A stretch of 64,000 bases of DNA from Ceratothoa steindachneri. Lineage: Eukaryota; Arthropoda; Malacostraca; Isopoda; Cymothoidae. The translations under genes and the position numbers were made by a program. This document shows positions 28,842 through 39,102 of this stretch, piece by piece (the stretch's first letter is position 1; the number at the start of each line of letters is the position of its first letter). Below the pieces are notes generated by a model. The model was not told where the DNA came from and did no database searches. It saw only the letters and a program-made list of their open reading frames with translations. Where the stretch lies: the NCBI GenBank assembly GCA_963969495.1, contig OZ018321.1, positions 135,905,315 through 135,969,314 on the forward strand, in the 5' to 3' direction.

Positions 28842-29741
28842 CAGGTGTTAAAGCGCCATTTTATTTTAATGCAACAATTGAAATTCTTCGTGGAATATAA
28901 TCATACAACCATTGTAGGTTTTTCAGCGTAATCTCGTCCTATTCTTTTATAAAAACATCGTCCAATTGCTTTAGTGATTTTAGAGCTGCAAATCTGGTTT
29001 GCACTCTCTGCTCCCAAACTGATAATAATTGTTTGATGATATCTAAATAAGGTGAGTGTGCTTGCCAGGGAAGATGGCTGATAACATTCCGATGCTCCTC
29101 AAGCCCAGACCATAAGGGCGAATTATCATCTTGAAAAATGGCCGTATCTGAAAAAAGTAAACTAGTCTTAATAAAACCTCGTCATTGAGGATGTTTAGAT
29201 GATTTTTGGAAGTAATCGGACCTTTGATATATGTATATGATGGGACCAGCTAAATAGTATGTTTGAAGGTTGGAATCAGACAGTCAGACAATATTTAATT
29301 CTTACAGTTAACAAGTGTTCATGTTTTATCGCTGCCTCTGTTACCAACAGTTTCGTAATTGCTGCCCTTCCATAAATATTTGCTTTTAGAAGTTCTCAGC
29401 GCAGGACCTTTATCAAAAATGTGTCAAAAAATGGCTAGATAGTTTTGCTATCACGATTGCTGCAGCATTTTTGTTTTGCTTTGCTACAAACGTTGTAAGT
29501 GGTCGACAACCGCTGTCGCTTAATTTCGGATTTCGCACACTGTTGTTCTTCGTAGATGACTTCTTACCATATTTTGTGTATGATGTCATAGCCTTGGACA
29601 GTGTTGTTATGGCACATTAAACAGTTGAGCTTTTTCATTAGAGACGCTCCAATTAATCGAGGTCCAACGATTTGCCTTCTTTGGAAGTCTGGTAAGTCAC
29701 GCATTATTCTGTCCATAAGCCATGACTGACTCTAAAAGATA
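28842..29741 (-). mobile_element. Tc1-like transposon, right end missing
   Basis: The element begins at CAGGTGTTAAAGCGCC directly after a TA dinucleotide (28840-28841), as expected for a Tc1-family insertion at TA. It contains the transposase remnant described separately. The opposite terminal repeat is absent: within about 40 bp upstream of the transposase start the sequence runs into a (TA)n microsatellite at 29741, so that end has been lost or replaced. Confidence 0.65.
28861..29704 (-). pseudogene. Tc1-like transposase pseudogene (copy 2, a different subfamily)
   Basis: Minus-strand remnant of a Tc1-like DDE transposase. It starts at an ATG at 29704 with the helix-turn-helix part (LPDFQRRQIVGPRLIGASL, later NPKLSDSGCRPLTTF). 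It continues with ELLKANIYGRAAITKLL, typical of the second DNA-binding domain. The catalytic part reads TAIFQDDNSPL, containing the second catalytic Asp, then EEHRNVISHLPWQAHSPYLD. The C-terminus reads LQWLYDYIPRRISIVALK and ends with the stop at 28861-28863. The segment that should carry the first catalytic Asp is missing (about 60 codons short), and the third catalytic Glu position reads Lys (DIIK). Frameshifts and stops add to this. It differs in sequence from the copy at 25.86-26.74 kb, so two separate lineages inserted here. Confidence 0.85.
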
Positions 29742-29753
29742 ATATATATATAC

Positions 29754-29813
<60 letters not shown>
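29741..29813. repeat. (TA)n microsatellite abutting a Tc1 remnant
   Basis: About 73 bp of TA with one TACGTA interruption. It lies exactly where the right end of the neighbouring Tc1-like element should be. Confidence 0.96.
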
Positions 29814-29817
<4 letters not shown>

Positions 29818-29886
29818 TAGTTAGGTAGGGCTAATAGTAAGAATTCCTTAATTAGCCTGGAATTGAACATTATCGTTCAATTATAA

Positions 29887-29902
29887 TATATATATATATA
29901 TA
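29887..29902. repeat. Short (TA)n
   Basis: Sixteen bases of TA repeat. Just beyond it, at 30029-30065, the plus strand can be read as CPFCGKETNIGGHI, a zinc-finger-like string, but stops surround it and I make no gene call. Confidence 0.8.
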
Positions 29903-31479
29903 CAGTTATTTTGAAAGACGCCTACAATATTAAGCCCCTGTGACGAAGGGGTCAATGAAATCTTCTTTATGGACCTAACATGGACGTCAATTAAGACCCG
30001 TTGGATGAGTTCCAAATCACCTTATCGTTGCCCTTTTTGCGGAAAAGAAACCAATATCGGCGGGCATATAGATTAGATTAGCATTAATAACTTTCTCGGG
30101 TCATATAATCAAGCACTCTTATTTTCAATGGTGTTGCCTTAATATAATATTTATTCTCAACTATTGAGTATTTTACCCATAATGTTTTGCGTAAGGCCTA
30201 TATTTTACCTCTAATATTGAAAAGGATAGAGGCAATCTAAATTTCTTTTCCCTGTCCATTTTAATGGAAAACAAACAAGAGACCTTCTTGAATGTTTCGC
30301 CAAACTCTACTAATGTATAAGCTTCAGACTACAGACTATTCTACTCCATCCGATTTATATTTCCTTTTTTTCTAGTCTCATATCCACACCACCCTTGCTC
30401 CTTTCGAGTGTACGCAAAATATAGATACAATGATAAAGAATTGTTGATGGACTCAGTCTGGTCTTTCTCGCTATTTTTCACCTACATTATTATCCTTAAT
30501 CCCTTTCTTACAAAGTTGAGTTCACACAGATTATTACCACCTAAAATAATACCATCATCCTCCCACTCTTCTTACCCAATGGGTGCTCTTCCTGTTTAAA
30601 AGAACCGATTCCTTGTTGTTATATCCTCATGCTGTTTTTAAATGCAAATTAACTAACTAAACACCAATACCATATATCACCTTAACTCTTGATATTAAGT
30701 AGGTTAGTTTTAACGTATGACGCAATGAAACCTTAAAATGTAAAATAAATGGAAGTATTTTCGAACATTTTATTCTCATAAATAAGGAGGAGCATAACTC
30801 TTCACTTGATTGGATAAAATATTGCCTTAAAAGTGTCACCGAGGTCTTTGAGACGGAAATTATAAAGTACTCGTACGTTAATTAACACAAAAGAAACCCT
30901 TTAAAATTATCAATTAAAACCTACCTTTAATATGAAAGGAAGATTTATTACTTTATTATTTATATAATATAGTTTATTTTAAAAAAAATAATACTATTAA
31001 ATTTTAAGTCAAAGTATGACTTGCTTGGCGTGTATGAACAGCAGTCCAAGTGCGTAACTCATGCAGTGTGAAAGTAGCAACTCATCGATATACTATCTGC
31101 ATACCATCATTATCCACATTATAGTTTTCCTTACTATTGTGAGTCAAATTAGTATTAAATTCGCTTAAAATGATGGCTTCAGCGGCCTGTGATAGTTCTA
31201 CCACCGGCTACGACATTAGTGATGAAATTTATGTATATGTATTAAATACAGTTTCAATCTCTCTGATTTTGTCTCTATGAATATAAATTTCTTTTTTAAA
31301 TCTTCAAGTAGTAATTGATTCATTGTTTTTCGCTTTTCTTCGATAGAAATAAATATGAAATGATAAATCAGGGATGTTTGTAAGCCTTAATATTTATTTC
31401 AAGTTTATAAAGTTCAATACCAATTTAAGGGACTTAATATTTGCTACCTTTTTCACGTGCACGAGACATTACAACTTAC
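29903..31479. other. AT-rich intergenic DNA, no gene seen
   Basis: Apart from the zinc-finger-like string noted at 30029-30065, nothing is recognisable on either strand. Confidence 0.4.
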
Positions 31480-31650
31480 TATCTCGTCGGTCCGTCAGAT
31501 AATAACCATTTTACATTTCAATGAGTTTTTGAAAGTTTTAAATGGCGTATTTTCTGATGATTTGTTTGATAATTGATAATACGTTTGTTACTTAAACCTT
31601 TTTTTAAATTATTGAAAATTTGAGAGCACGCGATTTAGGTCTGATGACCT
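31480..31650. repeat. Dispersed repeat, copy 2 (see 9965-10140)
   Basis: Diverged copy of the element at 9.97 kb in the same orientation, with the shared blocks CAATGAGTTTTTGAAAGTTT and TTAGGTCTGATGACCTTG. It runs directly into the 191-bp duplication that follows. Confidence 0.65.
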
Positions 31651-31664
31651 TGTTTTTAAAAAAG

Positions 31665-31990
31665 CGTTAACAAACATGAGCATTTCTGCTCTCAAATTTG
31701 TAAGGTTTCTTAGACAAAAAAATAAGGTAAGAACCAAGTGTTTCGAACAATCATGACTAGAATGGTTGGAAATTAACAAAATTAAAAGTAGTAAAAAAAA
31801 AGTAGAAAAATTAGAGCAAATATTTAAAAAGTCGAGAACAACATAGGCATAAGGCATCTCGTCAAACATTGTCATTTCCTCTCTCAAATTTGTAAGACAG
31901 TTTCTCAAACAAATTAGGTAAGAACCAAGTGCTTGGAACAATCATGACTGGAATCATACGCAATTAAACACTAAAAAGTAGTAAAGATAC
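31665..31990. repeat. 191-bp tandem duplication
   Basis: The segment TAAGAACCAAGTGTTTCGAA (31729) recurs as TAAGAACCAAGTGCTTGGAA (31920), an offset of 191 bp. Flanking blocks are shared too (CTCTCAAATTTGTAAG, CAATCATGACT(A/G)GAAT, AAAAGTAGTAAA). A 110-codon minus-strand frame spans both copies and is internally repetitive for that reason. I do not regard it as a gene. Confidence 0.8.
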
Positions 31991-32027
31991 CTAAAGAAAA
32001 TTTAAATTTCAAAGAGAATATGTAGAA

Positions 32028-32175
32028 AATCGAGATCAACAAACGTTTCATTTTTATTTAAAAAATAGAGATCAACAAACGTTTCATTTTTATTTTTAAA
32101 ATCGAGATCAACAAACGTTCCATTTTTATTTTGAAAATCGAGATCAACGATCGTTCCATTTTTAATCTCTTCAAA
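32028..32175 (-). repeat. 36-bp tandem repeat, four copies, open on the minus strand
   Basis: GAGATCAAC recurs at 32032, 32068, 32104 and 32140, a constant 36-bp period with no indels. On the minus strand this gives a 12-residue unit, NKNETFVDLDFL, repeated four times inside an open frame running from an ATG at 32205 to a stop at 32002. The frame is only 67 codons and has no homology I recognise. The constant period and few substitutions suggest recent expansion more than protein function. Confidence 0.85.
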
Positions 32176-32205
32176 GTTATTTGCCGAGTTGTGAGATTTA
32201 AACAT

Positions 32206-33239
32206 TGGTGTTTGATAAATCTATAAATAGAGGAGTAAGAAAGATATGAATAGCATGGTTAAAGGTAGGAAGATGAAGAGTATGGTGAGGAAGAGTTCTA
32301 TCTATTTTGATATATGCTAAAAATAGGTGAAAAGAGGAGGTTAAAATTAAATTCATAATGAGTTAAGGTGAGGATGTTTTGCAGTCGTGTTTTGGTTAAT
32401 TGTGATTAAGGATTGAGTTAACCTTGAACAGTTCCGATGTCTAAGTATTTTAATCCCAATCATGATTGTGGTACGGAAAATGAGGAAGAAGATTTCACCC
32501 GCAAAATTTCGTAGTGTAATAAAGTTTCTGAAGAATTCAAAGCGTTAGTGAATGTGCGAGTGTTGATGTGCAAAGTTGCTTCTTAAGATTATGCTGAGCC
32601 CAACTCAGCATAAGAGAGGGATATAAGAGTCGAAGATTAGATGTTAGAAAAGGAAAGGTTTGAGTATGAAGGTTAGAATGAGAAACAAATGTTTAAGAAG
32701 TAATGATGGTGGGATGAATTTTATAAACAAGGAATGGACTTAAAGTAGTACTATGATGTGCTCCGAGCAGGTTCGTAGAATGAATGGAAATAGTCTTGAA
32801 AATAGAATATGCGAGAGTGAGCGTCAAGGTCTGCAAGGGTGAAATGATGAGTATAATTTGGGTTTATTATGTAAATAAGTGATTGAGAGACAAAAGACTA
32901 GCCAAGGAAGAAGTTTATGATATTGTATATGAAATATGCGAATGTAAGGATTTATTAAAGAGTATAATTTGGGCCTTTCGAGGAATGAACTCTGTGTGGA
33001 AAAGAGAGTGCAGTACTTAGCCTCTCCCACACCTCTGTTATTAACGCCCCTTTGTGTATTTTACTTGATAGTGGATAAGGTAGTGGATAATAATTGGTAG
33101 TGTTTTAATGGTATTTATTTGCACTGATATTGAAGATGGTAATAATGTGAATGATAGTTGAGTAGTAATTACGCTAATTTTGTACCTCCTTTTAATAAAT
33201 AGGATTGTGTAGTCTCCACTGATGATATTTATCCAGTTT
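32206..33239. other. Intergenic DNA, no gene seen
   Basis: Purine-rich on the plus strand between about 32.2 and 33.0 kb (many GAAGA/AGATGA words). No open frame of note. Confidence 0.4.
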
Positions 33240-33412
33240 TCTCTTTAATCCATTTCGCCTGTTTTAATAGACAATTTTATAATATTTCAAACATCTTATT
33301 AATAACTAACTTCCTAATTCCAACATCTCTAATCTATTTTGCCCGTCTCAATAGAAAATTTCCAAATATGTCGAACATCGTTTTAACAACTAACGTCGTA
33401 ATACAAAAATTG
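33240..33412. repeat. ~87-bp tandem duplication
   Basis: Two diverged copies share TAATCCATTTCGCCTG / TAATCTATTTTGCCCG, then AATAGA(C/A)AATTT, and ACTAACTTCCTAAT / ACTAACGTCGTAAT at matching distances. The offset is about 87 bp. Confidence 0.7.
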
Positions 33413-34149
33413 CATTAAATTTACACTGTAAAGAAGAGTCCTGATTTCGTTTCAAATATCTTACGTGCATATCAAAACACCTCTTCATGGCTACGAAGAT
33501 TCCCCATTTATAAAGATTACACGGCTTAATAAACCCATGATAAGGCAGGGCCACCTAAACTATACTTTTTAAATCATATCTCTTTTAAGGTAATCAGATG
33601 GATGATTAGGCCTGCTATTTAGCTACTTGCATTTTCATAAACAATGCTTGAATAATAGCGAGTTCCTAAGAGATGTGCCCTCAAATAACGCGAGTCCTAA
33701 ACAAAATGATTGCAGAAGCACGCCTTTCCCCGGACTTGACACTTGTTTTGAGGTGAGGTATTTTTAAGCAAAATTTAGGAATTTTCTATATATTGTGTTG
33801 GTGATAACTCTTATGAAATGTTTAAGTCATCATTGTGACAAATGAATCTTGGTTTATTTTGAGACTTTTGGGGGAATAAAATAAAAATTTGGGGGATCAT
33901 ATCAAAAATAGAAAAGCCAAAGTTACCATGTATGGAAAAGCAAGCGCAGCATTAGTCATGTAATTAATAACGATTTAAATAGAACTATCGCGGAGAGGGA
34001 GATGGTAAAAGATGTTATGTTTATATTAATGAGGAATAAATAGGTTAGGTTATAATGATGAATTTAACATCTCCCACACCCATAGGAGGGAAATATTTAA
34101 CTTTCTTTCAAAGTTTGTGGAATTAAACATCATCCCCAGAATTCGAAAT
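33413..34149. other. AT-rich intergenic DNA, no gene seen
   Basis: Nothing recognisable. Confidence 0.4.
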
Positions 34150-34540
34150 TCGATTACTTATCCTAAACTAACCTTACGAAACATAGCCTAATCTAACCTA
34201 ACCTAATCATCTTAAACTAATCGTACCTACTCTAACAACCTAACCGAACTTAACCAATCCTAACCTAAACTATCCTACCTAACCTAATATACCCGAACCT
34301 CAACTAACAACTTAACATAACATAACCTAATCAAACCTAACATCAACAAACCTAACATAACCTAGCCTAAATATACCTAACCTGAATTAACTTAAACTTT
34401 CCCCCCTAACATAACCTAGAATAACGTAACCTAACCTAAACTAACTAAACTCAACCCAATTCAACCCAACTCAACCTCACCTAACCAATCCAAACTACTC
34501 CAACTTAACTTAACTAAACTAACTCAACTGAAATTCCTAA
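34150..34540. repeat. Degenerate CCTAA (TTAGG) telomere-like tract
   Basis: About 390 bp dominated by AACCTAACCTAA-type words with many variants (AACCTAAT, AACTTAACATAAC, CTCAACCCAAC). The strand composition is strongly asymmetric: the plus strand has almost no G. The motif matches the arthropod telomere repeat TTAGG read on the minus strand. The copies are badly eroded, which fits an interstitial or retroelement-borne origin and not an active telomere. Confidence 0.75.
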
Positions 34541-34598
34541 TGCCGAATTACAGTTATTATTCTAAATTCTTTCAATCCAGCAATATAAAGCCCTGAAT

Positions 34599-35144
34599 TT
34601 AACCCCTCAAAATAAGATCGAGTCTCATGGCTGTTGTGTATTTAAAGAAATTACAATTTTGTTTATATTTCCAAGCAAACCCATCTAGACTTTTTATGCT
34701 TATTTTAAATATAATTATTACTTCAGCATAACTAGGAGTGGGGCCGAAACACATAGAGAAAAAAAGACAAGCTGGAATCGGTTTGTCTTTCAAATTTAAC
34801 ATGTTGAAAATAGAGAACTCAAAATTATTCATGTCATGGATAAAAAACCAAGAGGTATTGAGTTCGCTATTGTTGATATGATCCTTGTTATTAATATCTG
34901 ACAAGAATATAAAATAATACAAGTACCAGAGTTTGGTACAGTTAATCGTCAATCTGTAAAAAAATCTACCAGAATTTAATGCTAAAACGTTAAACTTAAT
35001 TATATTTGTTTTAATTAATAGAGAATTTTTTTCTAAAATCACCTCAATACTGCTAAAACTATAAAATATAGAAAAATTACAAAACTTTGACGACAAAAAA
35101 CGATGAGAAAACAAAAAGGGTTTTGTTTTTTCGAATTTTTGCAA
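34599..35144 (-). CDS. 181-codon open frame, unresolved
   Basis: The longest minus-strand open frame outside repeats. It starts at an ATG at 35144. Composition is rich in Phe, Ile, Leu, Asn and Ser, as expected by chance in AT-rich DNA, and there is no motif, signal peptide or recognisable domain. The plus strand of the same stretch also reads as fairly long open pieces, which weakens the case further. It is listed only because its length is unusual for this window. Most likely spurious or a relic of an unrecognised element. Confidence 0.15.
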   Translation of the reverse strand: MQKFEKTKPFLFSHRFLSSKFCNFSIFYSFSSIEVILEKNSLLIKTNIIKFNVLALNSGRFFYRLTINCTKLWYLYYFIFLSDINNKDHINNSELNTSWFFIHDMNNFEFSIFNMLNLKDKPIPACLFFSMCFGPTPSYAEVIIIFKISIKSLDGFAWKYKQNCNFFKYTTAMRLDLILRG

Positions 35145-38100
35145 TTTTTATATTTTTTGACAGTTCTACAGTGGCTTTAGACCAGAAAAAAGTAGTTTAT
35201 TCATTAATAATAATAAAATATTAACTTTAAGCTCTAGCATTACCTCCGTTATTTCTTTTGAATTAAACGATAAACGATTAATTGTGTCTACCTCTGACCA
35301 GTACCAGAAAAACTTTGTGATCTTTTAAAAGGAGCGTTGTTTAGAAGAATAAGAAGTTAAGATTAGAACCATTGAGTAATACAGAGAACTACAAAAATCA
35401 CACTGACTTCAATTGTTGCGGTTAAATCAAAGAAGAAACCTAGAATCATATACAAAATTCCACACCCAGTTTAAGCAAGCAGCTGAGAAGTAAGCCATGA
35501 TAAATAAAGGAGAAAACTATTGGGACAAGCATTATTACTTAGAAAAGAACTAGATACGAATATTATCCCAGAACCCATGTTTACACTAAGACATTAAAGA
35601 TAAGAGAGAGAGGACTTAATTGGACAGTTATAATTTGAGGAGGGGGCGACATATTTTCGTAATTAATGTTTTCTCAATGATTTACTACTGAAAAGTACTA
35701 GTTAAAACCCTCTTCTGAGGTTGGTACAGGAAAGAGAGTTGCGTCTGATTGTAACAAAAGTAATCATAGCTATGGAGTGATCATTGATAATAAAATAAAG
35801 AAATTGAATTTACTTTAGATGGAAAGATTCCATATACTACTGCCAAACTTTATTAGTAATTTCGCCTCGACAAACAATGCACAAGTTTCAGAAAATTACC
35901 TCATATTTCTCTACTAAACTATTAATTGTCTTTAATTCCAATATTCAAAATCCTCCCTTAATTTTCCATTCCTCTCATTCGTTTGCTTCCTACCTCTTCA
36001 TTTTTATTATATTCTCCGCTCAACATTATTTTTCCTTTATTTCCACCGAAAACATATCAATTTTCACTAGTATTTAGGCTTCTCAAATTTCTTCTTTTAT
36101 TCTCTATCAATCCGTCTTTTTAACTATTTAAACAATGTTCAATCTGATCTCCTAATCACTTCCGGATTATGATGAAGATTAATGAGTATTTACTAATGGT
36201 TTCTGAATCCGGGCAACTCAAATATACCTTTGAATTGTCGAGTCAAAACTCGTTAATTGAAGTAATTTACGGGAGTCTATTTGTAGTGAGCTTTTCGCTA
36301 TGTACAAGAGTTTAATACTATATGTTTTCTCAGTATTAGAGACAAGAGTTTATTTGTTGAATATATCTCTTTGTATATGATCTTTTAAAATAATTGTGAT
36401 AGTATGTTTACCCTACATTTTCTAGCAAAATGCGCCAGATTTTGGAGAGTTACGGGGCTTCTAGATTCGTCAAGTATATAAATTTTCATACAATTTAACT
36501 CTTTCCTAAACGTAAACCTCTATCATATTCGTTACAAATCATTTTTCATGCAACATTCCGTATTTGTTTGCTCTATTTTATATTAATAATAAAATAAAAT
36601 GTTTTGGCCCTTTTTCCTGAAAATAAATCCAACACATATTTCTTGAGTCGTATTTCTATTGCAGTACCTATGATGCAAAAAAGTGTAGTTCAAGCGTTTA
36701 GAATAGGAACTTTCTTTTCATCGTAATACTCTACATCATATAATTCTTGGTCACCTATACTTATAAAAACTTTACAATTTTTCATGACACAAACATTTTG
36801 TTTTTAAGTATCACACATCATGTCACACGTAAAATGTAAAGGAATTGAGTTAAATTCAAATTAAGACGTATTTAAACAAAAAAAAGTAGAACTTAGTTTA
36901 TACTATGGTTAGGAACATATAGCTCAATATGCAATCAAAATATTGACAAATCTATACATTTAAACCGATAGTTTCACATTTTTCTCGAGTAATTTATACT
37001 TTGGAATAACATGCGGATTAAATAAACAAAATTTCATTACGGAATTAAATAAAATTTAAGTGACAAGCGAGTTCCAATTTGAAGGTAATACTACTAAATA
37101 ATCGATATATATAACGTCTAATAAAACTTCTGATTTATATTTGACAGTTTATGATCTAAGGTATTCAAAAGAATCTATTACAATAGATTGAGAATTTCAT
37201 GAAAATAAGTGTGTGTGCTATGCATGAATCACACTAAAAATGTTTTTGATGTGGAAAACACAAATTAGTTTCTAAACCAAAGAACTTGTTGATAGTCTGT
37301 TAAGGAAGAAAAAAACTAGATATGATTTCATAGGTTTGAAAGCAGTTCTAGAACTTGAAATAAAGAAGAGAATATCATGAAAATCTTAAAAGAATTTTCA
37401 CAACCTAACCTTAGTTTTTCATTGAATCTCCTCCGCTTATTTAAGCTCAAAATATTTTTTCTTGGGTTTCCCTATAACTAATATACTCCAGTTGATCTCC
37501 ATTTAATCATTAGATTGATATTTAAACTTCATTATATGAATTCGAATCAAAGGCTCTTATTATTCAATCATTAGGAAAATAGTATAATAAACATTCAAAA
37601 TGAGCTTTGCTAGTTATATTGTTTTATTTTTACGAATATATAAAGGCCTTATTTTCAAACTATAATTCTTTTCCAGTCAAAAAAAGATGGAAAACATTTT
37701 TAATATAAATGTTTTTCTAGAACCTCTGTAGTTTGCTACAATCTTTCATTGTTCGCCTCTCCCAGAGTAAGCTAAACCTGACAGAATGCTATTAAGTCTA
37801 GGGAAAATGGTTTCCGCATTCCGTTATAGTTGGAAAACAAACTATCATTAATTTCTCGGCTACAAATATTTGTAGTTCCTAATTTATTTCGGTAAATGTT
37901 ATTCAAAATATTGATGCTTATTTATAGTACAATAGTGAAACGTAAGAGGGAAAAAACTTAAAAACATGATAGCATGAATCTGTTGTATCATTGAATAAAA
38001 ATCACAAGATCTCTTTACATGCTCTTTGTACAAAATATTTTAGAGTTGAATCTAATAAAGATTATGAAACTAAATTAATAAAAACGAAAGTAGAGTAGAG

Positions 38101-38850
38101 CTAGAAATAGCACAAAACAAATTGCCTTCCAAAACAAAAAGGAAATATTTTTATTTTTTTTATTTGGTCTGCCATTTTATATAATCTTTTTCTTGGAGAA
38201 ATTTATCATTCTTTATAATTATTTTCCCTTTAAGAGGCTTTTTTATATGCATCAGTAATTATTTGCAATACTTTTGAATTGCTTCTAGAATTCTTAGTTT
38301 CTTTCCTTATATCTTACCACCATAAATTTTAGGCATATCAGAAAATATGCAACAGTTTTATTATGTCCAAAATCCTTAAAAATAAAGAGTAATATAAAAT
38401 AAGAGTTAAAGTTCTAAAAGAATATTTCGTTTCTTCTCTTAGCACGATTCGCAGACAAATAAAAAACCAGGAAAAATATCTAAGAATCTCAGACATAAAT
38501 CAAACTCACCACCCAACAATTCAGTTTTAGAAATGTGTGGATGCTGAAACTCATAATGCTCATAATGGCGCAGAAGAAAGCTATGAATTTGGCGTGAAAA
38601 ATATTGGATGTGTTTATTTCAGCACTTCTTTCAGAAGTTTTCTCTAAGAAATTAAGTAATTATTTTTTTTTAAATTACACACTCGACTGATATTAGGCCA
38701 AAATTACTCTTTAGTTGAATACCAAACTTTTAGGGGTTGAAGACGCGAGAAACCCAATAAAGAGAACTGAGAATTACATTACTTGACTAGAAAATTTATA
38801 GATTTTTCGCCCCAACAATGAAAAATTTCTGTTTTAGTTACTTGGAACCA
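35145..38850. other. AT-rich intergenic DNA, no gene seen
   Basis: Long, featureless AT-rich stretch. No open frame above about 70 codons, no recognisable element and no clear repeat. Confidence 0.4.

Positions 38851-38853
<3 letters not shown>

Positions 38854-38927
<74 letters not shown>
38854..38927. repeat. (CT)n microsatellite
   Basis: About 74 bp of CT dinucleotide with one TTTCT change near its right end, directly followed by a (TA)n run. Confidence 0.97.
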
Positions 38928-38932
<5 letters not shown>

Positions 38933-38933
<1 letters not shown>

Positions 38934-38946
38934 TATATATATATAT

Positions 38947-38987
<41 letters not shown>

Positions 38988-38988
38988 A
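38933..38988. repeat. (TA)n microsatellite next to (CT)n
   Basis: About 56 bp of TA with one AAATA interruption. Together with the (CT)n it forms a compound microsatellite. Confidence 0.95.
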
Positions 38989-39077
38989 GGATAGATATAT
39001 TAAGGAGATTCCTGAGAATCACAAGAAATAACGAAGGACCAGGTACCAAATCTAGTTTCCCGTATCCTTCTTTTCCT

Positions 39078-39102
39078 TATATATATATATATATATATAT
39101 AT
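39078..39102. repeat. Short (TA)n
   Basis: About 25 bp of TA. Confidence 0.9.

Noticed and set aside
30029..30065. Zinc-finger-like string CPFCGKETNIGGHI on the plus strand
   Set aside because: It is only one partial finger, surrounded by stops, and no second Cys/His unit or related reading follows.
31609..31941. 110-codon minus-strand open frame with an internal repeat
   Set aside because: It is explained by the 191-bp duplication of AT-rich DNA. The encoded sequence is biased and matches nothing I know.
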